Below are positions 25,043 through 34,096 of a stretch of 64,000 nt of DNA, one piece after another. The DNA is taken from positions 620,001-684,000 of the forward strand of contig NZ_CP030082.1 of assembly GCF_006874645.1 (NCBI RefSeq), written 5' to 3'. Origin of the DNA: Bdellovibrio sp. ZAP7. Lineage in GTDB: Bacteria > Bdellovibrionota > Bdellovibrionia > Bdellovibrionales > Bdellovibrionaceae. Numbering within the stretch: the first letter of the stretch is position 1; the number at the start of each line of letters is the position of its first letter. The position numbers were made by a program, and so were the translations under genes. The notes beneath the pieces were generated by a model, which was not told the origin of the DNA, searched no databases, and saw only the letters and a program-made list of their open reading frames with translations.

Positions 25043-25639
25043 ATGAATGTGCGTGTGAGACAGCTCATTATCTTGGTTGGTGTTCCGACGCTTTTATTGG
25101 GATATCAAAACTGTGCTAAGGTGGCCTTGAGCTCGGTCCAGGACGGTGCTCTTCAGTCCCAGGCTCAGCCCCTAAATTCTCCCTCGGCTCCTGTGGATGC
25201 CGATCCAGAATCAGAAATGGAAGTTATAGATGGTGATGATCCGGTTGATATAACTGACGTTGAAGTGGCCAATGCCGTGAAGGCTTGTGAAAGCAAAGAG
25301 GTCTTTTCGGCTCCGGCCACGAACCTGGTTGTGAAATATAATCACGAAGTCATTCGAATGGATGCATACTCGGTAAGATCTCTTTCGGGGAATCATGGTG
25401 ATATTATTCTGCGTGCCGCGGATCAAAGCGGAACGATTGAATCGGTCAGCAATACCAATCACTCATTGATTATTTTGTGTGGGTTCAAAACGATCGATAC
25501 CATTAAGGCCATTCAAGATCGCGTGATCGTAGTCGGAGGCGAGATCGGAAGTCTTCGCGCCGTTCATAGCCGAATCGCACTGGTGAAAGCTTCTGCAAAA
25601 GCAGTCAAAGAAACGAAATCGATTATTAACAAATACTAA
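25043..25639 (+). CDS. Exported protein with acidic linker and beta-solenoid-like repeats
   Basis: 198 residues. An N-terminal hydrophobic segment ends in LLLGYQNCAKV. It is a signal sequence, perhaps of the lipoprotein type, although the residues before the Cys are not a standard lipobox. An acidic linker (51-75) follows, then from about residue 99 a series of roughly 17-20-residue beta-rich rungs (GDIILRAADQSGTIESVS, SLIILCGFKTIDTIKAI, RVIVVGGEIGSLRAVHS) like a short parallel beta-helix. TATAAT lies at 25022-25027, without a good -35. Function unknown. It is flanked by the two paralogous secreted-protein genes. Confidence 0.6.
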   Translation: MNVRVRQLIILVGVPTLLLGYQNCAKVALSSVQDGALQSQAQPLNSPSAPVDADPESEMEVIDGDDPVDITDVEVANAVKACESKEVFSAPATNLVVKYNHEVIRMDAYSVRSLSGNHGDIILRAADQSGTIESVSNTNHSLIILCGFKTIDTIKAIQDRVIVVGGEIGSLRAVHSRIALVKASAKAVKETKSIINKY

Positions 25640-25670
25640 AAGTCTGTTCCCCCAGGTCAGGCTTTGAAAT

Positions 25671-25705
25671 AAAAAAGAGGATGAGTTTATCATCCTCTTT
25701 TTTTA
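25671..25705. terminator. Bidirectional terminator
   Basis: GAGGATGA (25677-25684), loop GTTTA, TCATCCTC (25690-25697), with an A run on the left and a T run on the right. It serves the convergent genes ending at 25639 and 25713. Confidence 0.9.
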
Positions 25706-25712
25706 TTTCACT

Positions 25713-26225
25713 TTAGTTCTTCAGCTTTTTCTTTAGATCTTCGATGCGGTTGTAAAGATCTTCAAGTTGTTCCAGGGCTTTGGCTTTATTTCCCCCGTTG
25801 ACACTATTGTAGATATTTTCAGCTCTTTCCTGAAGTCCTTCCAAGGAATGAGTTGATACAACCTGGATACAGGCGGGGGTTGGTTTTGGAAGTTTGCGGG
25901 CATTACCTGTCGCTGTTTTCAAGCACGTGATACGATCATACTCGTCTGCTTTAGCCGAGCAGTAGTTCAAAACCGCATCGGAATAGTCATTTCCGGCGCC
26001 AACTTTAAAGCATTCAGCGACATAAGTTCCGAAACTCAACTGACCACAAAGTTTAATGACTCCCAAAGAGATCGCCTCGCCTTCGATGGCTCTATTACAC
26101 TCAACGCTGGCGATGTTGCTAGAGAGGTCATCGCAAATGCGCTTGGCGTTGGTGTCTGTGTACGCGGCGTGAGAAAAAGATGCGGAGACAAGTGAGACGG
26201 CGATTATCAAAATGGCTTTCGTCAT
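25713..26225 (-). CDS. Secreted protein with C-terminal coiled coil (paralogue 2)
   Basis: 170 residues, the same architecture as 24017-24562: signal peptide ending SHA, six cysteines at matching spacing (KRICDDLS, VECNRAI, IKLCGQL, AECFKVG, LNYCSAK, ITCLKTA), a KLPKPTPAC hinge and a C-terminal charged helix (EDLKKKLKN). The hinge is shorter than in paralogue 1. The high identity points to a local duplication. The two copies now enclose two unrelated genes. No function is recognised. Confidence 0.7.
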   Translation of the reverse strand: MTKAILIIAVSLVSASFSHAAYTDTNAKRICDDLSSNIASVECNRAIEGEAISLGVIKLCGQLSFGTYVAECFKVGAGNDYSDAVLNYCSAKADEYDRITCLKTATGNARKLPKPTPACIQVVSTHSLEGLQERAENIYNSVNGGNKAKALEQLEDLYNRIEDLKKKLKN

Positions 26226-26384
26226 GATTTATTCCTCTGCTTTAAAGGCCATGTCTATATTGAGAATGCGGGAAAATGTCTAGCGACAGTTTTGCAATGG
26301 ATAAAACACTCACCATGTGTGGCGCGATAGTAATGTACGTTTTGTCAACGTTTACTAAAATTGCCACAAGGCTATCACACGAAT

Positions 26385-26397
26385 CTTAACTGTTAAG
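26385..26397. promoter_or_regulatory. Small palindrome, possible operator
   Basis: CTTAACTGTTAAG is a perfect 6+6 palindrome around one T. It lies 52 bases before the rightward barrel gene and 160 bases before the leftward paralogue, in the gap between divergent genes. A role as a repressor site is only suggested by position. Confidence 0.3.
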
Positions 26398-26449
26398 AAG
26401 CATCGCATGAGTACGTTTGTGAATATGAAATTACCCATAAACTACTGTA

Positions 26450-27598
26450 ATGAAAAATGTGTTTATGGCTCTTTGTGCTTCCATCGCCATGAGTGTTGGC
26501 AACGCCATGGCATCAACCTCATCGATATTCTTTGATCCCGAAGATCATTACCTTGATGCCAGTGAATGGCTGCTGAAACATCGCGGCTTCTTACCAGTCC
26601 CCATTATTATTACGGAACCAGCGGTGGGGACCGGTGGCGGCGTGGCGCTGCTGTTCATGAGTGACAGTGATGGTGCCCGCGAGGCTCGTGCTTCAGAAGC
26701 TCACAAGCGCTTTATTCCTCCTACCGTGACGGGTGTCTTGGCCGCGGGTACTGATAATGGAACAAGATTAGGTGGCGCATTCTATGTCACCAACTGGAAT
26801 CGCGATCGCTGGCGTTACCTGGGTTTCGTGATGGCGGCTTCTGCTAATTTGGATTTCTATGGTTTGGGGGGATTCAATAGTGCCGATGATATTCATCTTC
26901 AATATAATTTGAAAGGCGGCGGAATTTATAACGATCTTAGGGCGCGTATCGACGACAGTAATTTCTTTATTGGCGGACGCTATATTTATACAGATATCAG
27001 TGTCGATTTTAAAACGGGTGCATTGCCACCAGTTCTGCAAGGCGAAGGCGTCGATAATCGCAATGGCGGGATTTCGGTCTTATTAAGCTATGACAGTCGT
27101 AATAACACCATGTCGCCGCAACAGGGGCTTTTGGCAGAGTATCGTTATTATATTTTCAGTGAAAACTTAGGTGGGGATCTTGATTACCACGTACAAGCTC
27201 TGGATCTGCAAGGTTTCACCCGGGCAAGTGAACAATGGGGTTTCGCCGGACGATGGATCTCAAGATGGGCAGATAGTGATGCGCCTTTTTACGCCAAGCC
27301 ATTTATTAATTTACGTGGAATTCCAAAACTGCGCTATCAAGGCGATATAGCATCGTCTCTTGAAGGAGAAGTACGCTACAACCCACATCCCCGGTGGGAG
27401 CTCTCGATTTTTGGTGGAGCAGGGAGGGCGACAGATTCCCTCAGCAATATGAATAATGCCGACACGGCGTCGGCATATGGTGCAGGATTTCGGTATATGA
27501 TGGCGCGCCTTTTAGGATTTCAAATGGGCGCGGACATCGCCCGCGGCCCAGAAGAAACAGTGTTCTATATCCAGGCCGGTGGTGCTTGGGGCTTTTAG
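26450..27598 (+). CDS. Omp85-type (BamA/TamA-like) surface antigen without POTRA domains
   Basis: 382 residues. A signal peptide (about 1-21) is followed directly by a beta-barrel of the bacterial surface antigen (D15) type, with characteristic stretches GTGGGVALLFMSDS, FYGLGGFNSADD, LSYDSRNNTMSPQQGLLAEYRYYIFSE and the closing AGGAWGF. There is no room for POTRA repeats, so it is one of the short solitary barrels rather than BamA itself. The ATG has no obvious ribosome binding site. It converges on the chemoreceptor gene with only one base between the stops. Confidence 0.75.
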   Translation: MKNVFMALCASIAMSVGNAMASTSSIFFDPEDHYLDASEWLLKHRGFLPVPIIITEPAVGTGGGVALLFMSDSDGAREARASEAHKRFIPPTVTGVLAAGTDNGTRLGGAFYVTNWNRDRWRYLGFVMAASANLDFYGLGGFNSADDIHLQYNLKGGGIYNDLRARIDDSNFFIGGRYIYTDISVDFKTGALPPVLQGEGVDNRNGGISVLLSYDSRNNTMSPQQGLLAEYRYYIFSENLGGDLDYHVQALDLQGFTRASEQWGFAGRWISRWADSDAPFYAKPFINLRGIPKLRYQGDIASSLEGEVRYNPHPRWELSIFGGAGRATDSLSNMNNADTASAYGAGFRYMMARLLGFQMGADIARGPEETVFYIQAGGAWGF

Positions 27599-27599
27599 A

Positions 27600-29117
27600 T
27601 TAACCAGCCATTAACTTAGTCAAATCATCGACGACGTTTTTCATGACTTCGGCTTGAGTGTTTAATTCTTGCGAAGCATTGGAACATTCTTGCGCCGAAG
27701 TGCTGTTGGAAAGTGTGATTTTTTCCATATCAGTCAAAGCCTGGTTGATCTGTGCTATGCCCAGCTCTTGCTCGGCACTCGCGGTTGAGATCTCTACATT
27801 CAAACTTGAGAGCTTTTCAATGGAGCTTACAATTTCTTTCAAAGAGGATTCGCTGGCGCGAACAACCGCGTGGCCGTGTTCAACTTTTTTCGCACTTTCG
27901 TTGATCAAAGTCGAAATCTCTTTTGCGGAGGTGGCACTTCTTTGTGCAAGACTGCGAACCGCATCTGCCACAACCGCGAAGCCTTTGCCATGTTCCCCGG
28001 CACGAGCGGCCTCTACGGAAGCATTCAAAGCCAGTAAATTTGTCTGGAAGGCGATGTCGTCGATTACGGTGATGATCTCTTCAATTTTTTTCGAGCTTGC
28101 GGAGATGTCTTCCATCGATGAAGTCAGCTTGCGTACTTCTTGTTCGCCGGTGTGAGCTTTTTGAGAAGCTTGGAAAGCTAGATTCTTGGCTTCGCTGGCG
28201 TGTTCGCTATTGCGTTTGACCATGCTGGAGATTTCTTCTGTGGATGCAGATGTTTCTTCAATCGATGCAGCTGCTTTTACGGATGACTGTGTTACTGTTT
28301 GGCTGGAAGCCAGAATCTCGTTACTGGAAGTGGATACCTGCGCGCCTGCTTCATTGAGTTTTGAAATCGACTCAACTAGGCGGCCCAAAGGTTTACGAAT
28401 TAACAGATAGGAGATCACCAAGATCAATGCAGAAATCAACGACGTCCACCACAAGATAGAGATCGAAGCACTGTTAGCTGCAGCGGTCACTTGGTCTGTT
28501 GATGATTTCACGGCAAAGATGCCATGAAGTTTTCCGTCTTTCCAGTCTTCCATCGGGAAACCCAGAATGTCTTTGCCATTGCCCCAAGGAGAAGTTGACG
28601 GATGGCCGTGGCATAGCAGGCAACCTTGTTGTTCGGACAAGCGGACGGGGCGATAAACTGTAATCGCACCATCTTTGTTTTCTACGTATTCTTTCAAATC
28701 GATATTGGATTCAAAGCGTTTGATGATTTCCATTTCGGAAACCGTTGGCGTGTTTTCTTTGCGACGGGGATTTTCTGCAAACACGCGGAAAGTATAAAAA
28801 TCTTTATCAGCGTTTTCGAATCCAACTTTGATGGAAGCAAAGATTGGCACTTTGTGCAGAATGCGTTGTTGCACTTCTTCAGGAAGTTTTCCATCTGGGT
28901 GACTTACCACCGCATGTTTGATGTCTTCGTCCAGCCCCCCTTGGGTGGCGACGTAGCTACGGATCGCTTCAAGGCGTGATAAGATTGCCCGGGATTTTTC
29001 CACAAGCTGATCCTGGCCTTGGTTGTGAATTTTAGAAGATGAAATAGCAACGGCAGCGAGTGAGCATACCAAGCTAGATGCGGCGATATTGATAATGATC
29101 TTTGATCCGAATTTCAT
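27600..29117 (-). CDS. Methyl-accepting chemotaxis protein with CxxCH-containing sensor domain
   Basis: 505 residues. A membrane anchor (about 5-27), a periplasmic sensor of the Tll0287-like/DUF3365 type (about 35-210), a second membrane helix (about 218-240) and a cytoplasmic signalling rod follow in order. The rod holds the conserved MCP hairpin ([20 protein letters not shown]). The sensor carries [11 protein letters not shown], a c-type haem attachment motif (Cys166, Cys169, His170), so it probably senses redox state, oxygen or NO. ATG 29117 is chosen because the anchor starts right after it. A TTG at 29180 is also open. It is inserted between murC and ftsQ. Confidence 0.88.
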   Translation of the reverse strand: MKFGSKIIINIAASSLVCSLAAVAISSSKIHNQGQDQLVEKSRAILSRLEAIRSYVATQGGLDEDIKHAVVSHPDGKLPEEVQQRILHKVPIFASIKVGFENADKDFYTFRVFAENPRRKENTPTVSEMEIIKRFESNIDLKEYVENKDGAITVYRPVRLSEQQGCLLCHGHPSTSPWGNGKDILGFPMEDWKDGKLHGIFAVKSSTDQVTAAANSASISILWWTSLISALILVISYLLIRKPLGRLVESISKLNEAGAQVSTSSNEILASSQTVTQSSVKAAASIEETSASTEEISSMVKRNSEHASEAKNLAFQASQKAHTGEQEVRKLTSSMEDISASSKKIEEIITVIDDIAFQTNLLALNASVEAARAGEHGKGFAVVADAVRSLAQRSATSAKEISTLINESAKKVEHGHAVVRASESSLKEIVSSIEKLSSLNVEISTASAEQELGIAQINQALTDMEKITLSNSTSAQECSNASQELNTQAEVMKNVVDDLTKLMAG

Positions 29118-29372
29118 GATTGTAATATCGGCGATGGAGTCATTCACTATATGGAGAGAAGTTCGTGTAATTCTTAACAAAATTTAAGAATAAAACCTTG
29201 GTCGAGTTTGTGAGGATTTCTCTCCCACTCCGTTGGAGTTCAACCATTTTCGGTAGGAATTCTGTGACCTCTTCTTTGGTCGCGTTTATATTTGTGGGTC
29301 CTTAGAGTGGTAACAAGGTCGAGTGAAAATTGCTAATCTGGTTTCACAAAGCCATTCGTTTGGAGAGTTCTG

Positions 29373-30119
29373 GTGAAGAAGTTGGTACTGAAATTAATTT
29401 TGGGATTCATTGTTATACCAGCGGCTTTGGTAGGAACGTTCTATTATTTGAATGAGCATGGCTTTTTCAATATTGAAAAAGTTGAAGTCGTTTTAGAAAA
29501 TCCTCCACAAGGACAAGAGCAGTTTTTAAAACCAAACGTTGATGCGTTGGAAGAGCTGCTTGCGAAATACAAAGGCGAGTCTCTTTGGAACATCAAATTG
29601 AAATCCGTTTCAACTGAATTGAAAAAGCAAGAGTGGATTGAAAGCACACAAATCTCCCGTTCGTGGCCAGCGACACTTTCTTTGCGCGTTCGTCCTTATG
29701 AAGTAAAGCTCCTCTATATGGCTAAAGGTGGAAAACTTGTGCCGATCATCAAGAACGGTGATTTCTTGGATGCGATTGAAGCCAAGCAAGCTCCGGATGT
29801 TGCGATTTTGGATGGCGATGCTTTCGCTAAGAAAAAGGAACTTCGTAAAAAAGCTGTTGATGTGATCGAGCAAATTCCTGCTCAAGGATCGTTCAGCAGA
29901 AAAACAATTTCTGAAGTTCGTTACGATAATAAAGAAGGTTTTTGGATGACCTTGATCAAATCCGGAACGCAAGTGAAAATCGGTGAAGAGCAAGTGGCAC
30001 TAAAGGCAGCGCGCGTTTCTCGCGTCGTAGATTACCTCGAAACCAAGCAGTTTGACGCTCGCGTCATAGACGCGGATCTGTCGAAGAAAGTCCTTGTCAG
30101 GTTGCGTAAGGATCCCTAA
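29373..30119 (+). CDS. ftsQ: Cell division protein FtsQ/DivIB
   Basis: 248 residues from a GTG at 29373 preceded by TGGAGAG. One membrane helix (about 6-26) is followed by a POTRA domain (FNIEKVEVVLENPP..., about 32-110) and the FtsQ domain with WPATLSLRVRPYE. This bitopic protein links early cytoplasmic divisome proteins to the septal synthases through FtsL and FtsB. Sequence conservation is low, but topology, POTRA and the place before ftsA make the call firm. It restarts the dcw order after the chemoreceptor block. Confidence 0.9.
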   Translation: MKKLVLKLILGFIVIPAALVGTFYYLNEHGFFNIEKVEVVLENPPQGQEQFLKPNVDALEELLAKYKGESLWNIKLKSVSTELKKQEWIESTQISRSWPATLSLRVRPYEVKLLYMAKGGKLVPIIKNGDFLDAIEAKQAPDVAILDGDAFAKKKELRKKAVDVIEQIPAQGSFSRKTISEVRYDNKEGFWMTLIKSGTQVKIGEEQVALKAARVSRVVDYLETKQFDARVIDADLSKKVLVRLRKDP

Positions 30120-30243
30120 GCTTAAGTCTGGAAGACCATCTAAAGTCGAGCTCAGGTTCGGCTCAAATCGAATAAAATGATTTTATTCGTCGGTCTCTCA
30201 AACAAAGACGCCCAAATAGGGTGTCATATACGAGGACTTAGGG

Positions 30244-31503
30244 ATGAGTACATCAAAACCGAAAGCTCCGGTATTGGCTGGTTTGGATATTGGTTCGACC
30301 AAAGTATGTTTCGTCATCGGAACCGTCAATCCCGAAGGGAAAATCGAAGTCGCGGGAGTAGGCACTGCTCCTAATACAGGCATCCGCCAGGGTGTTGTCG
30401 TTAATATTGAGGCAACAACCGATTCAATTAAAAAAGCAAAAGAAGAAGCAGAGTTGATGTCTGGTTACAGCGTCGGCGAAGTATGGGTTGGCGTTTCTGG
30501 CACCCATATCTCTTCTTTCGATTCTAAAGGTATGGTCGCAATCAAAAATCGTGAAGTGACACCTTCCGAAATTGATCGCGTGATTGAAGCTGCGAAAGCC
30601 GTAGCCGTTCCCACAGACCGTACTGTTTTGCACATCCTTCCTAGAGAATTCAAAGTCGACGGCCAAGACGGAATCACTGATCCAGTGGGTATGTCAGGTA
30701 TCCGTTTGGAAGCGAATGTTCACATCGTAACAGGCAGCCAATCCGCAATTCAAAACACAGTTAAATGTGTTGAAAAAGCGGGACTGAAAATCGCTGGTTT
30801 GGTTTTAAGCCAACTGGCTTCTGCAACAGCTGTCATTTCTAATGATGAAAAAAATCTGGGCGTAGTCGTGGTCGATATGGGCGGCGGTACTTGTAACAAC
30901 TTGTACTTCGTTAATGGCAGCGTGGCTCACTCTTCTATTATTCCAGTCGGTGGTTCTCACTTTACTCATGACGTCGCTGTAGGACTTAGAACTCCTCAGT
31001 TCGCGGCGGAAGTTTTGAAGAAAAAATACGGGTGCGCTATGGCATCCATGGTGAACGACAATGAAACAATTGAAGTAGAAGGCGTTGGCGGTCGTAAAGC
31101 TCGCGTGATCCCTCGTAAGGATCTTGCAGATGTGATTGAAGCCCGCGCTGAAGAAACATTGAATCTGATCGCTAACGATATTCGTATGAGCGGTGTGATG
31201 CCAATGTTGGGTTCAGGTATTGTTCTTACTGGCGGCGCAAGTCAGTTGGATGGCCTGATTGAAATGGGTGAGTTTATTTTTGATATTCCGGTTCGCAGAG
31301 GGGCTCCTTTGGAAATCGGAGGTCTGACTGATGTAGTGAAGTCTGGTGAGTTCTCGGCAGCAGTTGGATTGTTACAGTATGGTTTGTCACAACGTAAAGA
31401 TTTGTTGATGAGCCAGCATACACAGGAACTTGAGATCAATATCGGTGAGTCGATCAACGGCTTGACGAAACGTCTTAAGGAAATGTTTGAGAAAGTATTT
31501 TAG
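30244..31503 (+). CDS. ftsA: Cell division protein FtsA
   Basis: 419 residues. FtsA is an actin-like ATPase that tethers FtsZ to the inner membrane. The phosphate-binding GLDIGSTKVCFVIG, the VVVDMGGGTCNN loop and the ADENOSINE-type VLTGGASQLDGL motif are present. The last residues (LTKRLKEMFEKVF) form the expected amphipathic membrane-targeting helix. The gene lies 124 bp after ftsQ and 66 bp before ftsZ. Confidence 0.96.
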   Translation: MSTSKPKAPVLAGLDIGSTKVCFVIGTVNPEGKIEVAGVGTAPNTGIRQGVVVNIEATTDSIKKAKEEAELMSGYSVGEVWVGVSGTHISSFDSKGMVAIKNREVTPSEIDRVIEAAKAVAVPTDRTVLHILPREFKVDGQDGITDPVGMSGIRLEANVHIVTGSQSAIQNTVKCVEKAGLKIAGLVLSQLASATAVISNDEKNLGVVVVDMGGGTCNNLYFVNGSVAHSSIIPVGGSHFTHDVAVGLRTPQFAAEVLKKKYGCAMASMVNDNETIEVEGVGGRKARVIPRKDLADVIEARAEETLNLIANDIRMSGVMPMLGSGIVLTGGASQLDGLIEMGEFIFDIPVRRGAPLEIGGLTDVVKSGEFSAAVGLLQYGLSQRKDLLMSQHTQELEINIGESINGLTKRLKEMFEKVF

Positions 31504-31569
31504 TTTTTAAATTTACTCGGTGGAGGCTGGAGGCCTCTGGATCTTTTAAGCATCGTCGGGAGGGACAAC

Positions 31570-33288
31570 ATGTTTGAATTAGAAGAAAATATCAATATCG
31601 GTGCGAATATCAAAGTTGTAGGTGTCGGCGGTGGCGGGAGCAACGCAGTATCTACAATGATCGCTTCTGAAATGGGCGGCGTTGAATTCATCGTGGCAAA
31701 CACAGATATCCAAGCTTTGAACTCACACAAAGCATCTAACAAAATCCAATTGGGTATCGATTTGACAAAAGGTTTGGGCGCTGGCGCAAATCCGGACGTA
31801 GGTCGTCGTGCTGCGATCGAATCTTACAATGAAATCGTAGAAAAACTTGAAGGCTCTGACATGGTATTCGTAACTGCCGGTATGGGCGGTGGTACGGGTA
31901 CGGGTGGTGCTCCAATCGTGGCGAAAATTGCTCGCGAATTGGGTGCTCTAACTATCGGTGTTGTGACTAAGCCATTCTTGTTCGAAGGTAAAAAACGCGG
32001 CAAGCACGCGGATTCTGGTCTTCAAGAACTTAAAGACAATGTTGATACATTGATCGTTATCCCGAACCAAAAACTTTTGACTATCGCAGCTGAAAAAACT
32101 CCTCTATTGGATACTTTCAAAAAAGCTGACGAAGTTCTTTTGCAAGCGGTTAAAGGTATCTCTGACTTGATCAACATCCGTGGTTTGATCAACTTGGACT
32201 TCGCCGATATTCGCACTGTTATGTCTTCTAAAGGTATCGCGATCATGGGTACTGGTTCTGCTAAAGGTGAAAACCGCGCAGTAGAAGCAGCAACGGCAGC
32301 GATCTCTTCTCCACTTCTTGAAAATGTTAAAATCGATGGTGCAACTGGCATCATCGTTAACATCACTGGTGGTTCTGAACTTTCATTGTACGAAGTGAAC
32401 GAAGCGACAACTTTGATCACTGAGGCAGCTCATGAAGATGCAGAAATTATCTTCGGTGCGGTTATCGATGAAACAATGGGTGAAGAAGTACGTGTGACTG
32501 TGATCGCAACTGGTTTCGATTCTCACGAAGTGAAACTTGTGAACGACATGGCTCAAGTAAACCAAATGCAAAACTTCTTGAACCAACAAACGGCTCAATT
32601 CGGTATGAACAACAACATGGGTATGAACATGGGCATGCAAATGCCACAAATGCCGAACATGCCGCAAATGCCTCAGTTCCAAATGCCACAAATGCCTAAC
32701 ATGAATCAAATGCCTGTTATGCCTACAATGCCAACTATGCCGGTGATGCCTCAACAAGCTACACCAGTTGAACTGCCGCCTATCGCAGCAGTGCAGTCCC
32801 AAGTGATGAACTACACTTACCAGCAGCAAGTGGAAGTTCCGGTCACTCCGGGGTTACCCCAGCAACCGGTAACTGAAACTGTAACAGTTCCGCCGGTAGC
32901 ACAAGTAACTCCGCAAGTTGCACAACAAGCAGCTCAGTCTGTGGCAGCACAATTGCCTCCACAAGCTCAGCCGCAAGTTATGCAGCAAGCTCCGGTTCAG
33001 ACTCAACCGGCTCCAGAGATGGCAACACCAATCCAACCACAAGTTGAAGGTGTTTCTCCTCGTGATTTGTTGTTGGCTAAGGCTCGCGCTTTCAAAGAAA
33101 GCCAAGACCTTAAAAACCGTCATGCAAATCCAGAGCAGTTGTCTATGAACGTAGACCACGAACAACAATCATTGGAAGAAGCTCGTCGTATGGCACGTGA
33201 AGTGTTGAGCTCTCCATTCTCTTCTCAAAACTTGGAAGTTCCTGCTTTCATCCGCAAGAAACAAGGTTTTGATTTGAAACAAGACTAG
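31570..33288 (+). CDS. ftsZ: Cell division GTPase FtsZ with long Met/Pro- and Gln/Pro-rich linker
   Basis: 572 residues, against about 380-400 in most bacteria. The tubulin-like GTPase (1-325) has GGGTGTG at 107-113 and the T7 loop NLDFADIR (208-215). From 345 to about 395 there is a Met/Pro repeat ([10 protein letters not shown] and variants), then a Gln/Pro/Val/Ala-rich disordered linker (about 396-495). A charged predicted helix (497-545) follows, and finally the conserved C-terminal peptide [11 protein letters not shown] (555-565), which binds FtsA. The ATG has a GGGAGG site. lpxH begins in its stop codon. Confidence 0.98.
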   Translation: MFELEENINIGANIKVVGVGGGGSNAVSTMIASEMGGVEFIVANTDIQALNSHKASNKIQLGIDLTKGLGAGANPDVGRRAAIESYNEIVEKLEGSDMVFVTAGMGGGTGTGGAPIVAKIARELGALTIGVVTKPFLFEGKKRGKHADSGLQELKDNVDTLIVIPNQKLLTIAAEKTPLLDTFKKADEVLLQAVKGISDLINIRGLINLDFADIRTVMSSKGIAIMGTGSAKGENRAVEAATAAISSPLLENVKIDGATGIIVNITGGSELSLYEVNEATTLITEAAHEDAEIIFGAVIDETMGEEVRVTVIATGFDSHEVKLVNDMAQVNQMQNFLNQQTAQFGMNNNMGMNMGMQMPQMPNMPQMPQFQMPQMPNMNQMPVMPTMPTMPVMPQQATPVELPPIAAVQSQVMNYTYQQQVEVPVTPGLPQQPVTETVTVPPVAQVTPQVAQQAAQSVAAQLPPQAQPQVMQQAPVQTQPAPEMATPIQPQVEGVSPRDLLLAKARAFKESQDLKNRHANPEQLSMNVDHEQQSLEEARRMAREVLSSPFSSQNLEVPAFIRKKQGFDLKQD

Positions 33289-34034
33289 TGGAAGCCTGGT
33301 TCATATCCGACATCCACTTGAAATCCGCTGAAGAGCGCAACGGGCAAATCCTGTTGCGCTTTTTGCGTTCTTTGCGACAGGGTGATCCGTCTAAAGTTCA
33401 CCTTTTCATGTTGGGAGATATTTTTGATCTTTGGATCGGTGGCTCTGAATTCTTTGGGCGTAAGTTCCAGCCTTTGATGGATGCGCTGAAAGAATTGAGA
33501 GAGGCTGGTGCAGGCATCACCTATATTGAAGGTAATCACGATGTTCACGTCGAAGGTTACTTTAAGAAAAAATTGGGCGTCGAAGTTTTTGTCGAAGCTC
33601 AATACTACAAAATCGATGGTCTAAACGTGCGAGTCGAACACGGAGATCTGATCAATCTGAATGACATCAAATACTTGAAATATCGCGCCATCATTCGCAA
33701 TCCCTGGGTGAAGCCATTGAAAGACGTTTTCCCTGGACGTTTCTGGGACTATATCGGCAATCGGGCGAGTAAAAAAAGCCGTGAACGCAGTGGTCATTAT
33801 CGCCACCGTAATGAAGAGCAACTGGTGACGATGATCCGTAACCATACTCACCGTGCCTACGATGAGGGGCCGTTTGACGTGATTATCTCGGGCCATATGC
33901 ATGTGTTTGATGACTCTATGGTCGAGACTCATGGCCGAAATGTCCGCTCTGTGAATTTGGGTTCGTGGTTCGAAGAACACATCAAAGTATTCCGTATCAA
34001 AGATGGCATTTGCGACTGGGTCACGATTTCCTAG
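33288..34034 (+). CDS. lpxH: UDP-2,3-diacylglucosamine diphosphatase
   Basis: 248 residues from a GTG that overlaps the ftsZ TAG (TAGTG). LpxH cleaves UDP-2,3-diacylglucosamine to lipid X in lipid A synthesis at the inner membrane. The calcineurin-like metal motifs are SDIHL (Asp8, His10), MLGDIFD (Asp44), EGNHD (Asn83, His84) and SGHMHV. The coupling to ftsZ is unusual and might tie lipid A supply to division. A plain metallophosphatase role is possible, but the length and the RYRHRNEEQ-like cap segment fit LpxH. Confidence 0.85.
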   Translation: MEAWFISDIHLKSAEERNGQILLRFLRSLRQGDPSKVHLFMLGDIFDLWIGGSEFFGRKFQPLMDALKELREAGAGITYIEGNHDVHVEGYFKKKLGVEVFVEAQYYKIDGLNVRVEHGDLINLNDIKYLKYRAIIRNPWVKPLKDVFPGRFWDYIGNRASKKSRERSGHYRHRNEEQLVTMIRNHTHRAYDEGPFDVIISGHMHVFDDSMVETHGRNVRSVNLGSWFEEHIKVFRIKDGICDWVTIS

Positions 34035-34096
34035 GTCCGGTCATTGACCCGAGTTCGGTTCGCTTTTAAAGTTTCCTTCTGATGGAGGAAAATCCT

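Noticed and set aside
32383-32829. 148-codon His-rich frame on the minus strand
   Set aside because: It is the antisense shadow of the Met/Pro/Gln repeat in ftsZ; the His-rich composition follows directly from CAT/CAC complements of Met and Val codons.
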